Assembly: GCA_023374045.1 (NCBI GenBank)
Contig: CM041780.1
Span: 33,598,337 to 33,662,336 of the forward strand
Origin: Limonium bicolor
Lineage: Eukaryota; Streptophyta; Magnoliopsida; Caryophyllales; Plumbaginaceae
DNA length: 64,000 nucleotides
Direction: 5' to 3'
Part shown: positions 9,974 to 20,614 of the stretch, piece by piece
Position numbering within the stretch: the stretch's first letter is position 1
Layout of the letters: each line of letters begins with the position of its first letter
The notes under the pieces: model-generated
Seen by the model: only the letters and a program-made list of their open reading frames with translations
Database searches by the model: none
What the model was told of the DNA's origin: nothing
Made by a program: the position numbers and the translations under genes

Positions 9974-11401
9974 GGACACAAAATCGGATGTGACACGTCC
10001 GGATGAGCCTTATCCGGACCCAAATCCGGACACATGTAAAATGACTGCGCCGAATCTAGAAATCACGCGACTGAAAATTGGCACCGCCTTCTTTGTTTTT
10101 CCTCAATTACGACGCCTACAAACATATGTATCTACCCCATCAGACATATCAGGCGCCACATCCCTTATTTTCTTCACCCACGCCTGCAATAAACCTTGTC
10201 CTCTTCCCTCCTTTTCTCCTATAAAACCCACGCTCCTTCAATCTTCTTCATCATCCCTCCTGAAATCCAAAGCTCATCAAAACTCACTCTCTCTCCATCC
10301 AAATTTCATTCTCCATCCATACATTCACATCTCCACTTCATTTCCATCATTTCCCATCACCAAATAAGCCTAACTCTTCCATTTTCCAGAAAACCAGACG
10401 AAGAAGACAATCTGCACAAAACCAGGCCGTGTCCGGGTTTGTGTCCGCGTAGCCCCTACCCGGACAGGTGTTGTCCGGATTTGTGTCCGCATAGCCCCTA
10501 CCCGGACAAGACCAACTTATGCCCGTTTGTTCGTTTTTCTTCGTTCTACCTATTTATCATCGTCTAGAGGTCGGCATAATCACGGAGACAAGCCCGGAAG
10601 CGAAACAACTTTCCCCAAATAGAGTTCTTTCTTTCCTCAAACTTTACTCTGTTTTAATGTCTATCTTTACTCTATTTTTATTTCTGTCAATGTTTGAGTA
10701 AGTTTATATTTGTGCTTAGGATGGGTGTTTGACCCCAAATAATTCAGACTTATTTATAATACCGAGTTTGCTTATAAATATTTGTTCTGTCTCTCTAAAA
10801 TACTAAATGCTTAAGACTGATCATTTTTACGCATTTACGGTTTCTCTTATTTCAATGATTTTGTAAATTCGAGAATAGACCACAGAGAGACAACGTTAGA
10901 TATTACTCCTTAATTAGCTGATATAATCCATCACTATTATTAAAGAATTTTGCTTAATGCTAATTAATGATTTTAGCCTTTTTCTACTAGTAAAAAGTTT
11001 ATTGAATTAATTAAGAGTTGACCTTTTCTATTCTTTAGGAAGGCCACAAGATAAATTCTTAAACAGACAAATAGAGCAAATTAGGATTATAATTAAAGTC
11101 TGAAGTATATTTGGGCAATTTCATCTTCCTTAGCACATTTTCCATCCATTCGATACACAACAGTTTTATTTAAGCTTTTAATTGTTTTTATCTATCCAAC
11201 CCAAAAACACCAAGATTGCCACTAGCTAAACCCCCATTTACCGTTTATGTACTTTTTTATATATATTCTCTTGCACATTTACTAACCTTATAATTAGCTA
11301 GATAGTTACGAAGTCCCTGTGGATACGACCTTATTGTACTACAATGATTGGGTTCACTGCCCATAGTTAGCAAGATAGTTTAACCATTATTTTGCCCAAC
11401 A
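9974..11401 (+). repeat. 5' LTR of outer Athila element, right piece
   Basis: Continuation of the outer LTR after the inner insertion, matching 14620-16064. It includes the end of the U3 hairpin array (9974-10045), a TATA box at 10220 and a second GTCCGGGTTTG/CCCGGACA array at about 10425-10512, downstream of the TATA box and therefore in transcribed sequence. It ends CCAACA at 11401. Confidence 0.92.
10220..10226 (+). promoter_or_regulatory. TATA box in outer Athila 5' LTR
   Basis: TATAAAA is preceded by a pyrimidine-rich stretch and followed by a TC-rich leader. The same box is at 14867-14873 in the 3' LTR. Confidence 0.65.
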
Positions 11402-11407
11402 AGTTTT

Positions 11408-11425
11408 TGGCGCCGTTGCCGGGGA
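11408..11425 (+). promoter_or_regulatory. Primer binding site, tRNA-Asp type (outer Athila)
   Basis: The same 18-base TGGCGCC...GGGGA tRNA-Asp complement as in the inner element, six bases after the LTR end. Confidence 0.93.
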
Positions 11426-11541
11426 CTTCAGTCCAGCTATCTGTTTATTACCTTTTTAATTCATGTGCATAATTTTGATTTCCTTTATTTGCCCATTTTG
11501 TGTATAAATTTTTGTTTCATTTTTCTAGGTACTTTATTTTG

Positions 11542-12189
11542 ATGGATGGTCACTACGATCAAGCAGGAGGTTGGTATGGTTACTCCTTTGGCGCAAAAAA
11601 CTACAATCAATGGGACATATGTCAGAGATGCGGAGAATATCATGAGAGTTCCCATTGTCCTATGGTTGCAAAAGAAAGAGACAACACCATTTTGAGGGAA
11701 ATGTTGGCAGATTTTACCTCAAAAAGTGGAACCTCCAAAATAATCCAGTCAAGAATGCTAGCTCAGCTAGAACACATGGAGCAACTAGTTCAACAACTGA
11801 ATGCAGCGGTTCACGAGGAGGAACAACCTGTTGAGGACTTAAGCTACTCTCCAACTCCTCCCTTGTTCGAATAAGAGAATCCATCACCAAACAACCATCA
11901 GCTTGATTATGAAGACAACTCCTCAGAAGAGAGTTTCTCCTTTGACTTCATGGAGTCTCCTCCCTCTGAAGTCAACTACTTTTTCCCCTCCTTCTCCATG
12001 CTCTACCCAGAAGATGAGGGTGGATACATCCTTAACCTTGAGAAGGAGGAGATGCCGCCTCCTTACGAGCCATCAGAAGAGAGTGCTATAATCAATTTCA
12101 AGGAGCCACTTCCCTCTGAAGTTGATTTCCATCAAGGCTCTTCCCATAAGCCCTCAACAACGAGAGGATGTTTACATCTTCCAATTTGA
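11542..12189 (+). pseudogene. Minimal Athila-like zinc-knuckle ORF with acidic tail
   Basis: This is the only open frame of note in the outer element. I prefer the ATG at 11542 (MDGHYDQAGG) over 11500 because the upstream residues are leader-like. A knuckle-like motif CQRCGEYHESSHC (C-x2-C-x3-H-x4-C) lies near residues 22-34 and resembles the Athila Gag knuckle. A helical Leu/Gln-rich stretch follows. A TAA at 11872-11874 interrupts the frame, which then continues unchanged to 12189 through a region rich in Glu, Ser and Pro (repeats of SPPSEVNYF- and PSEVDFH-type). Most of Gag and all of Pol are missing. It may have served as a nucleic-acid-binding remnant, or may be non-functional. Confidence 0.65.
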
Positions 12190-14162
12190 GGAAAGCCAAT
12201 CACACCTGGTCTCCTGTTAGAACTACGCTACCGGCAGTACCTCCTCAAATACCAGGTTTTATGGAGTATTCATTTTCCTATTTTATTTGCCGAAGTAACG
12301 TTTTGTTTTGATCCAGGTGGTTTGCTTTTAATTGCTGCCAACTTCGTTTTCCTGGCAAAGCTGTTGTCTACTTGTATTTTTGATCCAGGATAACGAAGTG
12401 GGAGTCTAGTCAAAGACTAAAAATACGGGCAGCTTACTAGGAGACAACCCAGTGGTTAAATTTTATTGTCCTATTATTTTTGTTTTACATTCTTCTAAAT
12501 TATCCTATATTATTTTGTCACAAAAAAAAAAATTTATAACGCGTCCGGGTTTGCGTCCGCACCAACAGACCCGGACACGTGCAAAGTTTAAAGACGTCCA
12601 GATTCGGACATAAGTCCGGACATGTGTATTTTATAAAAAAAAATTCAAAGGAAGGAGGATGTGCTATCAAATGAAGAGGGGAGCATATGATTTTATTGTT
12701 TATGGTTTTATTTTAATGGTATCAGTGCTTTAATGCAACGCTTTTAGCGTTTATTTTTGGGTAGTTGTGAGTATGTGCAGGTGACATTTTTTATCATGGT
12801 GTTTGATGATCTCCAAGGCTGGACACTTGTTTGAACGCAAGTGTGAGGAACGCTACTATCCCCACTGTTCGAACTTAAGTGTGAGGAAGGGAATCTTCCT
12901 CAAACTACGATATTAGGGGAGCTTCAGTTTCTTTATTTTTAAATGTTTGAGTTCAGTCTATCACACTTAATGCTTATTTTTATCAGTCCATGATTGTCCC
13001 GGATGAAATTTTCTTTCATTTGCTTTTATTTTCTTTTAATTTTCAGTTTCTCTTTAAATTTTGTTTTTGCTACCTCTTAACCCCATTTGTAGTATGGTTG
13101 TTTCTAGTGTCTTATGCAGGTGCAATTTCATGTCTACACCGCAACCAAGCTACGCTACTTTGAGGCTGAAGTCAAGTGTGGGGGAATTCCTTTAACGCAA
13201 GCAAAAACAATTTCAGGGGAGTACTAGTCTCTTTAATTTTGCTTTTAATTTGCTGAATTCTGCTGTGGATAGCTTCTGTGCTCAAATGTTTAATTGTGAC
13301 CATTGTGTTTTCTTTATTTGTCTACTCACCGAAAAGGTCTTCTGAACCCTTCCCTTGTTTTTCTGGTGAACAATGAGGACATTGTTCAATTTAAGTGTGG
13401 GGGAGTGCCCTCTTCGGTGAAATTTTGTGCTTAAAATGATAATTTCTCTGCTTATCTTGAGTTTGTCCAAAAAAATTAAAATCGTGAACCCTTTTGATGT
13501 TGGTTGTTCTCTTTAAAAACAAATACTATTATGAATTGTGGGATAAAAGGTACAAAATTTTTCATTTTGATTACTTTTGAGGAGCATTTTTTATGCGGTG
13601 TGACCAAATGATCTGTAATGGTTGGATTTTTATTGCTCAGGGGTTCTTTCTGTCTTCTCTCTTAGGGATTGCTAAGGGGTGCTTCTCTGTTCAAAATAAT
13701 AATAATAATAAAAATAATAACCAAGGGACTTGTGAGATGCCATTGGTAGCCAACAAATGAGAGTTGAGTGTTCTTACATACAAAGGCTTGATGCCTACAT
13801 ATTATCTTGTCATCTCTTATGAAAAAGTGAAACAAATGCATAAATCTATTTTCCCTTTTGTTTTCTCCTCAATGCCCATACTTGAGAGAAGTTAGCCGTG
13901 GTAAAAGTTCTCAAAGTCACCTAAACTGAGAAGCATTGAAGCACTCCGGATCATACCCCGAAACTCTAATTTTTATTTTTACCCTGAGCACACCTGTGCC
14001 ATGAGTAGGTGATGGATCACACTCCTCAAAAAGTCTAAGTTCATGTACTATTCACCTCCTTATCCTACCCTTCATAATAATATTTGTTAGTATTGAGCAT
14101 TCCCTACTTGCTTGGGTACATGGATTTACTTGAGAACAAGCAAAAAGGTAAGTGTGGGGGTG
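12190..14162 (+). other. 3' non-coding region of outer Athila element
   Basis: Non-coding. It contains the Athila landmark GGGCAGCTTACTAGGAGACA near 12427, a short GTCCGG-type hairpin cluster (12541-12625), and five hairpin plus AGTGTG(G/A)GG modules at about 12825-12850, 12867-12888, 13157-13185, 13368-13405 and 14129-14162. The last (AAGTGTGGGGGTG, 14150-14162) is the PPT next to the 3' LTR. Confidence 0.8.
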
Positions 14163-16064
14163 TGATAAGTGTCCAAATGAGAATGTTTTATGGGTGTATT
14201 TCATATGTTATATTAGCACTTTTCTTGCTCATTTCTCCACTTTGGTTAGTTTTCCTCTATTTTATGTTTTATTGGTTATCTTACAGATTTATTGGTTAAA
14301 CATGAGGAGCACCAAGCTAGGAGCAAAGTAGACAAAGATACGAATGCATAGGCATAAACGGATCTAAAAACGGAGCTCAAACGAAGAATCTGGAGCCTGT
14401 CGAAGTTTGCAGGACAAGACGAGACGAAAATACACATGTCCGTAATCCGGACACAAACCCGGACAGGGGTGTCCGTACCACGGACTCCCACCCGGACGCA
14501 ACAAAAAAGTGTGTCCTTAACACGGACAGAAACTTGGACTTCTCACGTCCGGATGGGCCAAATCCGGACACAAACTCGGACACGTACAAATTCTCACCAG
14601 GACATTTGTGTCCTTACTGCGGACACAAACTCGGACGTGACACGTCCGGATGAGCCCTATCCGGACACAAATCCGGACACATGTAAAATGACTGCACCGA
14701 ATCCAGAAATCACGTGACTGAAAATTGGCACCGCCTTCTTTGTTTTTCCTCAATTACGACGCCTACAAAAATATCTATCTACCCCATGAAACATATCAGG
14801 TGCCGCATCCCTTATTTTCTTCACGCACGCCTGCAATAAACCTTGTCCTCTTCCCCTCTTTTCTCCTATAAAACCCATGCTCCTTCAATCTTCTTCATCA
14901 TCCCTCCTGAAATCCAAAGCTCATCAACGCTCATCAAAACTCACTCTCCCTCCATCCAAATTTCATTCTCCATCCATATATCCACATCTCCACTTCATTT
15001 CCATCATTTCCCATCACCAAATAACCCTAACTCTTCCATTTTCCAGAAAACTAGACGAAGAAGACGATCTGCACAAAGCCAGGCCGTGTCCGGGTTTGTG
15101 TCCGCGTAGCCCCTACCCGGACAGGTGTTGTCTAGATTTGTGTCCGCATAGCCCCTACCCGGACAGGACCAACTTATGCCCGTTTGTTTGTTTTTCTTCG
15201 TTCTGCCTATTTATCATCGTCTTGAGGTCGGCATAATCACGGAGACAAGCCCGGAAGCGAAACAACTCTCCCCAAATAGAGTTCTTTCTTTCCTCAAACT
15301 TTACTCTGTTTCAATGTCTCTCTTTACTCTATTTTTATTTCTGTCAATGTTTGAGTAAGTGTATATTTGTGCTTAGGATGGGTGTTTGACCCGAAATAAT
15401 TCAGACTTATTTATAATACCGAGTTTGATTATAAATATTTGTTCTGTCTTTCTAAATTATTAAATGCTTAAGAACTGATCATTTTTACGCATTTACAGTT
15501 TCTCTTATTTCAATCATTTTGTAAATTCGAGAATAGACCACAAAGAGAGACAAACGTTAGATATTAACTCCTTAATTAGCTGATAAAATCCATCGCTGTT
15601 ATTAAAAGAATTATTGCTTAATGCTAATTAATGATTTTAGCCTTTTTCTACTAGTAAAAAGTTTATTGAATTAATTAAGAGTTGACCTTTTCAATGCTTT
15701 AGGAAGGCCACAAGATAAATTCTTAAATAGACAAATAGAGCAAATTAGGATTATAATTAAAGTCTAAAGTATATTTGGGCGATTTCATCTTCCTTAGCAC
15801 ATTTTCCATCCATTCGATACACAACAGTTTTATTTAAGCTTTTAATTGTTTTTATCTGTCCAACCCAAAAACACCAAGATTGCCACTAGCTAAACCCCCC
15901 ATTTACCGTTTATGTACTTTTTTATATATTCTCTTGCACGTTTACTAACCTTATAATTAGCTAGATAGTTACGAAGTCCCTGTGGATACGACCTTGTTGT
16001 ACTACAATGATTGGGTTCACTACCCATAGTTAGCAAGATAGTTTAACCATTATTTTGCCCAACA
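14163..16064 (+). repeat. 3' LTR of outer Athila element
   Basis: A 1,902-bp uninterrupted LTR, TGATAAG...CCAACA, followed by the TSD ATCAT. Hairpin arrays lie at 14440-14690 (U3) and 15085-15172 (after the TATA box at 14867). Confidence 0.93.
14440..14690. repeat. GTCCG/CGGAC inverted-repeat array, intact copy
   Basis: At least six units of TGTCCG...CGGAC with spacers such as ACAAACC. It is the uninterrupted version of the array broken at 2404. Arms pair locally to give consecutive short hairpins. Confidence 0.85.
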
Positions 16065-16104
16065 ATCATACTAGCACACTTCTCCCAGCCTTCGATAGGG
16101 ATGT
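16065..16104 (-). pseudogene. LINE ORF2, 40-bp middle piece
   Basis: A sliver of the LINE caught between the outer Athila element and the Tekay element. In the minus-strand frame it reads through the LSKAGR-type segment that follows RT in plant L1 elements, bridging 30868-31459 and 431-1947. It includes the copies of ATCAT and GATGT that flank the two insertions. Confidence 0.85.
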
Positions 16105-19100
16105 TGTAACACCCCATCCAAAGCCAATCGTGGTTATCGCAAAACTGTACACTTAATCGAATTCGTCGTAGCGGAAATAATAAACACCTGGACCTCGCCA
16201 CGGTCTGATCGTTAGAATATACCGGCCTTATCACTTACAACACTTATCCAAAATAAATGACCAACCCAAAACATCACCATCCAAAATGCCACAACCAACC
16301 GAGTACAAGTAGCTAAGTCATAACCACAACCTTACATCAGTTTAAATATAAACAGACGGGTGGACAAGCACAACCCGTACTCAAAATAAACAGCCCATCC
16401 TAAGTCTAACCGCTCCTACTCTCGTAGTGCGTCCTCATGGGTCTCTTACCTGCAAGTGTAAAAACAGCCCCCAAAGGGGGTCAGCACGAATGCTGGTACA
16501 CCATCTCATGGCCCCCAAGCTAACGGGGCTACGACGACTAATTGTCGATAGCATGGAAATTGATTTCTTACACAAGCATGATATGAAGTGCAATAACAAT
16601 AATCCACAGATGAACATGCATAGTTCACAAACAATGAACGACTCAAGCGTCCCCTTATCAAGCGGGTTAGTAACCCCCTCCTCAGTCCTGATTTCCTTAA
16701 TCTCAGTTCCTTACCTTACCTTAATCTTAATCTTAGTATACAAACCGTTCCTGGAAGGGAATGGTTGTAGCTTAATTCGAACCTGGGATTTAGGTGATCC
16801 CACCGCACCATCTTAATGTCACCTACTCTGGACGGGAGTCCAGCGTAGCTGAGCCGGCAACCGGCCCTAGGCTACAAGTCCGAAGACAAGTCCTTAAGCG
16901 GAGGGCAGATCTGATTCAGATACCGTCCCCCTTTCGTTAGCATGCATGACCGGAGTTCGGTCCCGGGTTTCCTCACTCAAGTTCCAGTTAGTAGTAATCT
17001 TAAACACCATGTGCTGGTTAAACCTTAACGGGTATTAACCAACAATCACCAAAACTTAACTCTTATTCTTAGCTCAGTAAGTACTAAACTTGGTTAGTAG
17101 CAATCTCAAGTCTCGCGGGTTAGTGCAAAGAAAACACATACACAACGAGAACAAATATAACCGGTTGCATGCTTTATCTTGTTTTAGTCATAGCAATTAA
17201 ACAGATAGCACACAAGCCGAGGGACACCTCGTTAGCAAGCAGGTCACAAGAAGGATTGTACCGTTCACCGTCGATCGTCGTTTGTTTAACCTTTCTCCGG
17301 GGTCCCAATTCACATACCTAAAACATTGATTCATTTTTAGGCCATTAGTTATTTGCACCTTACTTAACTCACTTAGTCCCTAAAGATTCCCATTAAATAT
17401 CCTCTTAAGTCCTTACCACTTATCCTTATAAACTTAACTTTTTACATTAAGGTTCTTACTTAACTTAACTTAATCCCTTAAGTTCTTAGGGTCCTAATCA
17501 TTACTACCCTACCAATGGCATACCTTATTATCAATTATCCTCCTTAGAATTTAATTTTTTTTTGTTTTAGGCCCGACCGAACTTACGACCGACCTTACCC
17601 AAGGTGGTCCATTCCAGAACATATTACCGTTTGAAAATTCTACCCCGACCGACCTTGCAAGTCCGGTCCCCAAGGTCGGTCCATTCCCGAGAGTTTTCCC
17701 CGAGGGAAATTTAAGCTCGACCGAACTTGCCAAGTCCGGTCCCATGTTCGGTCGATTCCAGAGACTTATTACCGTACAAAATTCTAGGCATGACCGACCT
17801 TGCAAGCCCGGTCCCAAGGTCGGTCCATTAAAGAGACTTAATTCCATCACAAAATACAAGCCCGACCGAACTTGTAAGTCCGGTCCCCAAGTTTGGTCAG
17901 TTCCAGAAACTTTCTCCGGCAGTGTAAACTGAGCTCGACCGACCTTACAGGTCCGCTCCCTAAGGTCGGTCGGCTCCAGAACCTTGTTTCTAAATTCTCT
18001 TTTAACTCCAAACTTCTCCTCATATATCCTAATATGTTATAACCTCATTTGGGCACCTCAAATACACCTTAAGCCAACCACTAAACACTTTAAATCACTC
18101 ACCAACATCCACTTTAATCATTATGCATTTTTCCTTGTAACCATGCCAACACTTGTAACATTTTCCACTAGGTTTCTAGGTGGTGGTTCATACCTAATGT
18201 AACCACTATGCCAAATGTTTCCCCACCAATATAACATCATCTCCCAAGCATCTTTCACCATCTAAAACTCTTTTATGCATTTACTTAAAGTTCCTTCACA
18301 AGCTTAAGCTTCCATCCATAACACCTTATTTCCTTTCTAGTTGTTTACCAACATTTGCCTAAGTCCTAAATACTCAAATACATTCTCTTGATTCCTAAAT
18401 CCTTCATAGTAATGCCTAAGTCATTATAACTCATTAAAACACTTTATCTCACCCCTTTTTCATCAAGACAACCTCTAAAACTTCCTAGTACTTCCTTAGT
18501 CATTAAATCCCCTTAGAACTTCTTGAACACTTAAGTTCTCCTTTAAATTTTGCCATGGGTTCTCTAGTATATAGTACATCCTAACACTTGGTTTTTCTCC
18601 ATCAAACAACCAATATCACTCAAATCCTCATCACAACACCTTAACACACAATTTACACCAAAACTACACCACATCATCTTATAGTGCATAAACTTAAATG
18701 CTTGGCACTTAGGCCCTTAAATGACAATAATCTTAACCACTGAATTTCCACATATATTTGCCTTCAACCTGCGAATACACACAACAAGGCTCCCATTGAA
18801 ATAAAATGCTTCTTGTAATTCACCCTGATATTCTTAAACTATCTCTTTTTCCTCATTTGCTCCTTAGTCACAAGTTCACAATCATGATCATTGTTTCTCC
18901 TAGGTCATATATAACCCTTTTCTAATGTAAACTCTACACTAAACTCACCACATATCTAAATCCCATTCCCTTAAACAATAAAACACCTTAAGGTAAGTAA
19001 TTTACCTTGTTCTTTTACAAGCTTTAAAAGCTTTCTTCCTTAGGTTTTTCCTTGCTCAATCTCGGTCACCAATATATATCTCCTTGCCAATGTTCTAACC

Positions 19101-20302
19101 AATATCCAATGACTCCAATGAGTACTAGATAATGCATTAACCCTAAGGAACAAACCCTAGGTTAAAAATGTGCTTTTAAGGTATTAAGGTGATTGTTTTA
19201 CCTTGGTTTCTCAAGACAAGCTTGGATATGAAGCAAGAAGGACCTCCTCAATCCTTTGAAGAGTAGAAAATAAGCTAGAACAAGGCATTAAAATGAAGCC
19301 TCATGAGCATGTATTTTCGGTCAAGAAGAAAAGTGATGGAAACCTAGATTTTCTTACACTTTCTTTACCTTAAGAGAATGGAGAAGCCAATGGAGTCTCC
19401 AAACTTGAATTTCCTCCTCCAATGGTGGTTTGGCTTGGCACCAAATCAAAGCTCTTTGAAGTTTTGAAAAGATAGAAAGAGAGCTTGAGCTAACTAAGAG
19501 GAATATGTAATTTGTTTTGGTTTTGGAGCTAAGATGAGTAAGTAGTGTGCAAGAGAAGGTGGAGCTAGCATGGGGTTGCTCTTCACGTTAATGGAGAAGG
19601 GAGAGAGCTTGAGAAAATCGTGGGAACAAGAGATAATGAAGAGGTGAGGAGAGAAGTGAGTTAAAATGAGATATTTATGTTGTAAAGTAAATAGTACTTT
19701 TGCTTTATAGTTATTTATTTGCTTAATGACTAATAAAGGTGGTGACTCACCTTATAAAAAACCGGCCCCCATTAAGTAACAAGGGTACTTAAGTCTTTGT
19801 TGACCAAATATCTCACTTATATTGACTTATGTTATAAACTAGCTTAATTAATTACTATTCACAAAACAAGGCACATTGTTGTGAAATTTTTGATTTACCA
19901 TTGATATAGACTTCCAAATGAGATACTATATAGTACACATGTTAATTAAAGAGTAATGATGGACATTTAGCCATTCAAAACTCATTTACAAGACAATTTT
20001 TCAAAAATGTGCTTTAAGACTCCTTAAAGCACATTTTGTGTTTTAACTTGTTTTCAAGCTTGGTTTTCTTTGGTAATTGATTTAAAATGACCATTAGGAT
20101 ATTACTAAGGTATTAGAACAATATTTGGGTACTCACCCAAGTCTCTCCAAGCTTAGAGCACGTTTTTGCTTAAACTGCTCTTTTGGTGTTTCCTTATATT
20201 TTCTTTGATTAGGAATGTTTCTTAATGTTTCTAAGGCATTATTTAGCCTCCTTATATCTTAGTTTATCATTTAAACACCATATCTAAGTTTGGGGTATTT
20301 CA
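16105..20302 (-). repeat. 3' LTR of Tekay element
   Basis: A 4,198-bp LTR. On the coding strand it starts TGAAATACCCC at 20302 and ends at 16105. It contains the 72-nt-period hairpin array at 17571-17972. No host-like gene is visible inside it. Open frames at 16427-16816 and 17551-17859 are chance frames also present in the other LTR. Confidence 0.95.
17571..17972. repeat. 72-nt-period hairpin array in Tekay 3' LTR
   Basis: Six units whose GACCGA cores start at 17575, 17647, 17719, 17792, 17864 and 17937. Most form an 11-bp stem such as GACCGACCTTG / CAAGGTCGGTC around a 12-14-nt loop containing GTCCGGTC. Units alternate between ACCTT/AAGGT and AACTT stem versions. The same array is at 28136-28539. 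Confidence 0.92.
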
Positions 20303-20614
20303 ATCTACCCCCCTTAAAAGAACTTTGTCCCCAAAGTTCACATATGTGTTTAACCATTCACGGTACTTAATTCCCTTATTCTTAACACCGCATCTTATAT
20401 TCATATTCACACATCCCAAGACTCAAAGGTCAATCTCAAATACAATACATACGTATTATACATAACTCAAACTTAACACCAAAGTGTAGCAACTTACACA
20501 AATTCACATCTTTAACAACCAAACAAACGACAAACATGATCGTTTCCTAACTCAAAAGCGAGGAAGCTCTACCCCCCTTAAAAAGGGGTATGCCCCGTAC
20601 CCTATACAGACGAT
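20303..20614 (-). other. Tekay 3' untranslated region with two polypurine tracts
   Basis: On the minus strand, integrase ends at 20615 and is followed by an internal TTAAGGGGGGTAGAG tract (about 20570-20588). A second tract, CTTTTAAGGGGGGTAGAT, sits directly next to the LTR (20303-20320). The latter is the expected plus-strand PPT. The former is a near-copy about 265 nt upstream. No coding sequence lies between. Confidence 0.8.

Larger units (their letters stand above)
1948..16064 (+). mobile_element. Outer Athila-type LTR retrotransposon, non-autonomous
   Basis: The LTRs begin TGATAAGTGTCC and end CCAACA. They are 1948-2404 plus 9974-11401 (5' LTR, split by the inner element) and 14163-16064 (3' LTR). 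The TSD ATCAT is seen at 1943-1947 and 16065-16069. A tRNA-Asp PBS follows the 5' LTR and a purine-rich tract precedes the 3' LTR. The internal region (11402-14162) holds only a small zinc-knuckle ORF and no protease, RT, RNase H or integrase. The element would need another element's enzymes to move. Lineage is inferred from the PBS, the zinc-knuckle segment and the shared 3' region. Confidence 0.9.

Noticed and set aside
16427..17859. Open frames within the Tekay LTRs (also 26991-28425)
   Set aside because: Present in both LTR copies because the LTRs are duplicates; no motif, and one overlaps the hairpin array.
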